A program made the position numbers and the translations under genes. Below the pieces are notes generated by a model. The model was not told the DNA's origin and ran no database searches. It worked only from the letters and a program-made list of their open reading frames with translations. From assembly GCF_030272615.1 (NCBI RefSeq), contig NC_081410.1, positions 145,322,349 to 145,386,348 of the forward strand: a stretch of DNA of 64,000 nt, given 5' to 3'. This document shows positions 58,309 through 64,000 of the stretch, piece by piece. This DNA comes from Cryptomeria japonica (taxonomy: Eukaryota; Streptophyta; Pinopsida; Cupressales; Cupressaceae). Position 1 is the stretch's first letter. The number at the start of each line of letters is the position of its first letter.

Positions 58309-60814
58309 TGTTATACATAATGCACCACTAAGAGGGGGGTGAATCAGTGGTTCTCAAACTTTTCCCTTTAACTATCCCTATGAAAGTATACCAATTAAAC
58401 GATCTAGTTGAATGCAAACTTACCGGTTAGTGAGGAGAAAAAACACAAATGCATTCACACAAAGGGACATCAAATAACACCAGTATGTACAAGGAAAACC
58501 CAAGATGGGAAAAACCTTGGTGATCAATGTTGTTGGAGTCTACTGCCCCAATCTAGCCTCACAATGAAACTCGGTTACAATGTTTAGGGCACCAACCCCT
58601 TATTTAGGGCACCAACCTAAGGATCACAAACCTGTAACTGATTTATGAGCTACAAACCAAAGGAGCTACAACCCTTGCTAGTTTATGGGCACCAACCCAA
58701 AGGAGCTACAACCCCTCACTCTGTCGGTAAGACACCTTCTCTACTACACCAGTTCACTCTTCTACTGCTCTCATATGTTGTTGCATTGCTGGTAAACTCT
58801 ATCGGTTCACCTGTACTCTCCTTCTGCTCTATTGGATCTCCTTCTCACTACTCTTCTCTTTAGTCCTCTCAACTATCTTCCTATCGATACAAGCTCCTAC
58901 CGGTTATCTCCTCAGATGCACTCTAGCTGCTATACCGGTTAACCCTCTATTAAACCCTATCACCAGTTTAACCTTCACTCCCTCAGTCACTGCTAACCTT
59001 GGCTATTTTCTCTCTAATTGATCAAGCTCTCTCATGTAGCACTCAAACACTTCGCAACAGCTCTATCTTCTTCTATTCAGCAACAACCTTCAATGATTTT
59101 GGCTTCCTTATTTATAACCTGGTTTTCCTGCCAAAATCCAATTCAAAAACATGGGCGGTTAGGGTTTCCTCATCAACCTTGAGGCAAACCAAATCCAATC
59201 AAATCTTATCCAAACTAATCTCCTAGACAGTTGTTTGCTCATCACTACCATTAACTCGCCTTTCAATACACATTTTCCAAATATAGAAAACACGGCCCTG
59301 TATCTTGACCTGCATCTGTCAAAATGCCATTAATACCTCTATTGTTTCCTTCTTGAGGTCTTCTCACAAATTGATTTTCTTGCTTCGGTCTAGGCACCAA
59401 CAACTCCTTGATTTTTCTTTGTTGTTCACTCTTCCTCGGGCCACACTCCTCTTATCTAATCCACAAATCATGAGATCCATATTAAATGCACTCATGTAGA
59501 AACACCTATCTCTACACGACACTCTACCAACCTCTGCATGCTTGCCACATCATCTCTTTGTTGCATCCACCTCGGCATCCATCTCAACAAGGTCATATGT
59601 GTCAGTATGAATTGGATCACTGACTAACTCCACTACCGGGTTCATCCATCGGTATACTAACCTTGTCAATTAAGCCTCAAACCAGTTTGTCATCAACCTT
59701 GCACTCAGCTTCTCTTCTGGTGGAACACTCAACCGTTCAGCACTCTTGCTAACCTACCTTATGCACATCTTCATCAAATGGTAAGTCTTCTAAATCTACA
59801 CCTTGTTCATATTACTGGTGGACATACATACCGGTAAACATTCTTAATGATACTATATCATCAACCTTTACTAGACTCCATCTTCAATCCAACCATTTTC
59901 ATCAAACTACATCTGCTCAGCCTTGCCTTCTCCCTAATCATCTCGGATAATATCTCAACTAGTTTGTCAAAGAGACAAACCCAACATACTTCAGCTACAC
60001 TGATATCCCAACGCGCCTTCTCCTTCGGTCCAATGTATAGCCTTGATTTCATGTACTTGAGGCATCCCTCTTGTTTCACAGGTAGATCCAGTGTGAGCTT
60101 TCAAACACTTGTCTTTACCTCTTCTTCCTTATCTCGTAGAACTATAATGCACATTATGCATAATAGGAGATAAGCTCCACTTACCTGTGGAGTGACACCT
60201 TGTCATCTGCATCCTGCAATGCACTCATGTGACTTCCCTATTTTTGCAACACATCTTCAAACAAGAACATGTGATCTGGTGTGGGCACAATCACTATCAG
60301 TCATCTCTTCACATGGTGATTTCATCTTCATCCGGTGGGAGTCCTGTTGTTCTTCAACCTCACAGCATATCGGTGACCTGTTCATTCTTCTCTTCCGGTG
60401 TTGATGTGATTTAGGTAACATTTTTCCTCTTCATCACAAACAACAGCTCAAGCACCTTGCTCATCCTGCTTGTTCACTAGTCATAATCTTTGTCGATTGA
60501 CAACCACTTGGTTGTTTGTCTTCTCCATGTAAACACACCACTTACTAGTTGACATCCTTTCCTTACCAGTGATACACTATATCGGTAACCTATCCATCTC
60601 ATCCACACAAGTCAGGCACTAACTTGTGTACCGGTGACTCCAGTGATCATTCCTCTGAATGGCATTCTCTTCCTTATCTTACTGGTGTTCTACAACACAA
60701 GGTGATATCAAGGATATCTCATTTTGTACTCTTTCATGACAATTTTGCACATACATCTCTCATACCAATAGTCATCCCATACTAGTTGACATCAATGAAA
60801 ACACAATGCCAACA
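58309..60814 (-). mobile_element. Solo LTR s5 (copia type) in PMD pseudogene
   Basis: 2,506 bp from TGTTATACAT to ATGCCAACA, flanked by TAAGG (58304-58308 and 60815-60819). Minus orientation: box CTAAGAGGGGGGTGAATCAG near 58329 and gatgggaaaaaccttggtga near 58504. Rich in ACCGGTT/ACCGGTA words. Longest LTR of its type here; without any gag-pol it is taken as a solo LTR. The PMD reading frame resumes on the far side. Confidence 0.88.
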
Positions 60815-60819
60815 TAAGG

Positions 60820-61510
60820 CACATCCATTTCCACAACTAACAAATCCTAGAGAGCCCATACCTAAAGAGGAGGATGATCATGATGAGGATGGAGGTGGAT
60901 GATAGAGGAGGCAAAGGAGAGGAGGGGTGAGGAGGATTGTCTAGGCAAGAGGAGGATAGAGAGATGAGGGGAGAGTAGAGGGAGCATAGTGAGGTGGAGA
61001 GGGAGGTATACCATCAAGGCCATCTAGAAGGAGAGGAGGACAACCATTACATGTTCCAGCTCAGGCATAGGGATAGGTACAGGTTGGACCGAGATAGGCA
61101 CAGGGACAGGGTTTACCAGAGCAAGGTGTACAAGCAGAGGTAGCCTAGGGAGGAGATGAGAAGGAAAATGACCTTCTATGTTGTCAGAGCTCACTCATGG
61201 ATAGGTCAATGAGATCGATGATCGAGAGAGAGATGTGACTTAATTGAGGTGATAGTTGGCCAAGATGTAGAGGGAGAGAAATGAGGCCATATAGTGATAT
61301 ACAACCATAGAGGAGGCATTGAGGGCAGGACAAGTTGCAACATCTGGTGACTCTGGAGCAAGATATAATTTTTATCTCCAAGCAGGAGAGGAAATAGAAT
61401 ATTGGAGGGACTTATACTATGTAGCAGTTCATCCACACCTGAGGGCAAGGAGCTACAGTAGAGTTTCCCACTCTTCTACTACAGGCAGGGATAGATGGGG
61501 AGCATCTAGT
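60820..61510 (+). pseudogene. Second PMD pseudogene, 3' part
   Basis: Directly after the TAAGG duplicate the frame continues HPFPQLTNPREPIPKEEDDH and an acidic end DEDGGG with TGA. The following 600 bp are purine-rich, with low-complexity Arg/Glu/Gln frames (DRYRLDRDRHRDR near 61070) similar in style to the acidic tail region of the PMD gene in D. The exact 3' end is uncertain. Confidence 0.65.
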
Positions 61511-62214
61511 GGAGGAGTTGTTGTGACCTAATCACACATCACCCCATCCCAGATAGGGGCCCCCCTTTGCTTTTTGGCCCTTTTGATCATTTGGCTTTCA
61601 TTTTTGTGTGTGTTAGTGGCAGTCTCTTCAATCTCTTTGCGTTACAGGTGTGTGGGAGTTAGTTGGGGTTAATTTGCTTCTCTGTCAAGCAAATTCTGTA
61701 AGATCTAGGGCCTGTTTTGTCCTTTTATTTAGGGTTTTGCCTTCTGTCCTAGATTTTAGGGGTTCCTATTAGGGTTTTGGAAAAACTAAGCATATTACTA
61801 GAGTTAGGACCCTTCAGGGGACCTCCTAGCAAAATTTGAGCCCAAACGGAGTAACTTTCTATTTTTAGAAAGTCCCTATTTTTTAGGGATTTTTTCGAGT
61901 CCCAGAATGTCACCATTTTGCTAAAAATCAAACTTACTATTTTTAGTAATTTCTATTTTTAGTAAGTCATCATGCGCCCTATCTTGGGCTCTAACTCTGA
62001 CATTTTGGAAAGTTTCTATTTCGGGAAAGTTTATTTGTGGCAGGATCAGGCTAGCAGGCAATAGAGAGTCAACATGCACAATCACTTCTAAATATGGAAA
62101 GTTGAAAGCAAACAAGCAGGGGTCTAAAATGGCTAAATCTGAAGAATCGTCCCTGAAGTGGAAGGTCAAAATATTCTAAGTCTGGAAGTCATTGACAAGC
62201 AAAAAATTATGCTT

Positions 62215-62636
62215 CTCCATGGACAGAGCAAAAATGCGCCCAGGTCAGGCCTGGGGCGCTAAAACCAAGAAAGCATTCATAGGCACAATTTTCTGCCTCT
62301 CCATGGACAGAGTGAAAATGCGCCCAGGTCAAGCCTGGGGCTCTGAAACCAAGGAGGCATTCACAAGTGCAATTTTCCACCTCTCCATGGACAGAGTGAA
62401 AATGTACCCAGGTCAGGGCTGGTGTTCTGAAATGAAGAAGTCATTCACAACTGCAAAATTCCACCTCTCCATGGATAGGGTGAAAATGCACCCAGGTCAA
62501 GCCTGGGGCGTTGAAATCAAGAATGCATTCACAACTACAAAATTCCACCTCTCCATGGACAGAGTGAAAATGCACCCAGGTCAGGCCTGGGGCGCTGAAA
62601 TCATGAAGGTATTCACAAGTGGAAAATTCATGAATC
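62215..62636 (+). repeat. Five 84-bp tandem repeats, in frame
   Basis: Unit starts (ccatgga) at 62217, 62301, 62385, 62469 and 62553, exactly 84 bp apart. Each unit contains ctctccatggacagagtgaa and cccaggtcaggcctgggg, itself a near palindrome. Because 84 is 28 codons, an ORF runs through all copies on the plus strand (62192-62665, LSMDRVKMHPGQAWG repeated) and another on the minus strand (62644-62441). The fifth unit is followed by diverged sequence. Confidence 0.93.
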
Positions 62637-63164
62637 CTTGGCACGGTAAAATTTTACCCAAATAGAAAATTTGAAATTTTGCCTAAGGCATGGATTCCAA
62701 GGAGTCAAGGAAGAATAAGAAACAGAAATTCCCCTCAGGCAAATTTTCAATTATGTTATTTTTAGACATCAAATCCTAGCCAAATATAGAAATTTTTATA
62801 GATTCCAAATCAGGATGAAATTCCCCATCCAATGAACCTGACTCCTTAAATTTAGGAAGATCCCTAAAAAATAGGGATATGAAGAAAAGCCGGGAAAGTT
62901 CCTTCAATGACACAAGATGACAAGCCAGAGTGGAATTGAGCAAATCTTGAGAAAGATCCTACAATCTCCCTCCAAAATTGGAAAGTATGGAATCAACGAG
63001 TTGGCAGGAGGAATCTTCCAAAGCATGACGCATGACTGGGAGCATTTAAGGAAGGTTCTAAATTTGAACTCACATGCATGGGAAACTGCCTTGCATGTCA
63101 TAGTAATTAAGGAAAATATGACATACCATAAATACAATTACTAATTTGATGCCTCTTGGGAATT

Positions 63165-63173
63165 CTATATAAG
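63165..63173 (+). promoter_or_regulatory. TATA box of element H
   Basis: CTATATAAG lies 111 nt before the ATG at 63284 in the same direction, a good match to plant TATA boxes. It is a plausible start region for element H RNA. Confidence 0.5.
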
Positions 63174-63283
63174 TTGGATAAAACATTTCATTTTTCACAT
63201 GTGAGATTCAGGAAAGGAAGAGTAAAGAAGTGAAAAAAAAATTATACTTAGTCTCTATTTCATCATTTTGAAATATTCCCAGG

Positions 63284-64000
63284 ATGGCGGAACCTAGCGG
63301 GATAGCTACTATCTCCAGGCAAGCAATGATCAAAGCATAGACGAAGGGTTTTCTCCCCCATTCTTAGTTAAATTCAAGATGGGAAGAGATTAGTGATACC
63401 AACTTCGGCATGTTCAACTGGGCTACATTCAAGATAAGAATGTTCGGAACTGCAGGACACAATCCATCTCCGACAGCTATCAAGATTGTGAGAAGTGGAA
63501 TAGTTGCAGCAGCTGGCTTTCCTCCCACCATTCAATGCCCAGATCTAGTCTTGGAATGTGTAGCACATTACAATATGGAGCGAAAGATGATCTCAATGCC
63601 AGACAGCAAGTTACTAGCAACATTGACTCCAAAGGTGATTGGTGAAGCCTTCGGAATCCCTTCACATTACTACATGACATACAGAACCAGCAGCAGAGCC
63701 CAAGTAGTCTATGAAGCAGGCCCCACCAGGTGTGCTGATTTGATCAACAAGCAGTGGTTGCTGAAACCTATAGTACACGCTTCCAAGATGCCCAAAACTC
63801 TCACAATCTTCGAGTTCAAGTAGGAATATGTGGACATGATAAAAATGCTTAGCAGAGTAATGGGATGCTCACACATGGTGAACTTTGAGCCTTGGATGTT
63901 CTTCTACATTGGCGAGATCATGAATTCTAATACATTGATTGACTGGGCTAGATTGATCAGCCACTACTTGCACGAACAATTAAAGAACCTGTAGGAGAAA
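63284..64000 (+). pseudogene. Element H ORF: unknown retroelement protein, right end outside window
   Basis: ATG 63284 opens MAEPSGIATISRQAMIKA; stops at 63338 and 63365. From 63410 the frame is open: MFNWATFKIRMFGTAGHNPS, RSGIVAAAGFPPTIQCPDLV, LATLTPKVIGEAFGIPSHYY and KQWLLKPIVHASKMPKTLTI; after a TAG at 63821 it resumes EYVDMIKMLSRVMGCSHMVN, EPWMFFYIGEIMNSNTLIDW and ARLISHYLHEQLKNL. No known enzyme motif. The order of motifs (LTPKVIGEAFGIP, then LSRVMG, then IMNSNTLIDWARLI) resembles ORF2 of B (ITKEAVKAITGLP, MILGYK, MVNENVKIDVCEWL), a weak similarity by eye. It continues beyond the window. Confidence 0.6.

Larger units (their letters stand above)
61519..63283 (+). repeat. Element H: probable 5' LTR or leader
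   Basis: A 1.7-kb non-genic stretch begins near TGTTGTGACC and ends before an ATG at 63284. It has paired blocks (ttttagaaagtccctatttt at 61854; ttttagtaagtcatc at 61956; taaaaaatagggat at 62865), five 84-bp repeats and a TATA box, as expected for an LTR promoter region. The partner LTR would be outside the window and no primer site was recognised, so the call rests on layout. Confidence 0.4.

Noticed and set aside
58321-60812. Alternative s5 boundaries with CATAA duplicates (58316-58320, 60813-60817).
   Set aside because: They would give LTR ends TG...AA. Boundaries 58309-60814 give TG...CA with TAAGG duplicates and restore the PMD frame.
62215-62636. Regularly spaced repeats considered as a CRISPR-like array.
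   Set aside because: Whole 84-bp units are repeated without unique spacers and the DNA is plant nuclear; an ordinary minisatellite.

Overview
The window is nuclear DNA from a seed plant with a large, repeat-packed genome. It is probably a gymnosperm; that is inferred from the style of the elements and not proven. I found no intact host gene, rRNA or tRNA. Nearly everything is LTR retrotransposon sequence inserted into older LTR retrotransposons. Labels A-H and s1-s5 are mine.

Layout. Element A (minus strand, Ty3/gypsy) is the oldest layer: its 5' LTR is at 51096-52299, its gag is broken into three pieces (49708-50286, 9172-9775, 1983-2546), its protease is near 1262-1606, and it runs off the left edge. 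B (2547-9166, minus) and C (9781-49702, plus, an old Ty1/copia) both landed in A's gag. C was then hit by D (10355-27108, plus, Ty3/gypsy), E (29912-38018, minus), F (38172-44872, minus, a fairly well preserved Ty1/copia) and solo LTR s4 (47917-49508). D in turn holds solo LTRs s1, s2 and s3. For nearly every insertion the 5-bp target duplication is readable and the interrupted sequence resumes on the far side, so the order of events is clear.

The most interesting system is the pair B and E. Both are complete LTR elements with no protease, polymerase or integrase. Both encode the same two proteins: a coiled-coil protein with four CCHC-knuckle positions (ORF1) and a protein of about 1,100 codons of unknown function (ORF2). 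The ends of B's internal region nearly match those of the neighbouring autonomous copia F, at the primer site and at the polypurine tract, which suggests F-type elements supply the replication machinery.

D belongs to the Tat-like Ty3/gypsy group: it has two RNase H domains and carries an antisense, intron-containing plant-mobile-domain (PMD) gene between pol and the 3' LTR. A second PMD pseudogene (56430-61510, plus) lies to the right of a minus-strand 3' LTR (52531-53654), so it may be the same arrangement in another element (G). It is split by solo LTR s5 (58309-60814).

The right end (about 61519-64000) is a probable LTR or leader with five in-frame 84-bp repeats and a TATA box. It is followed by a decayed ORF that may be a distant relative of ORF2 of B and E.
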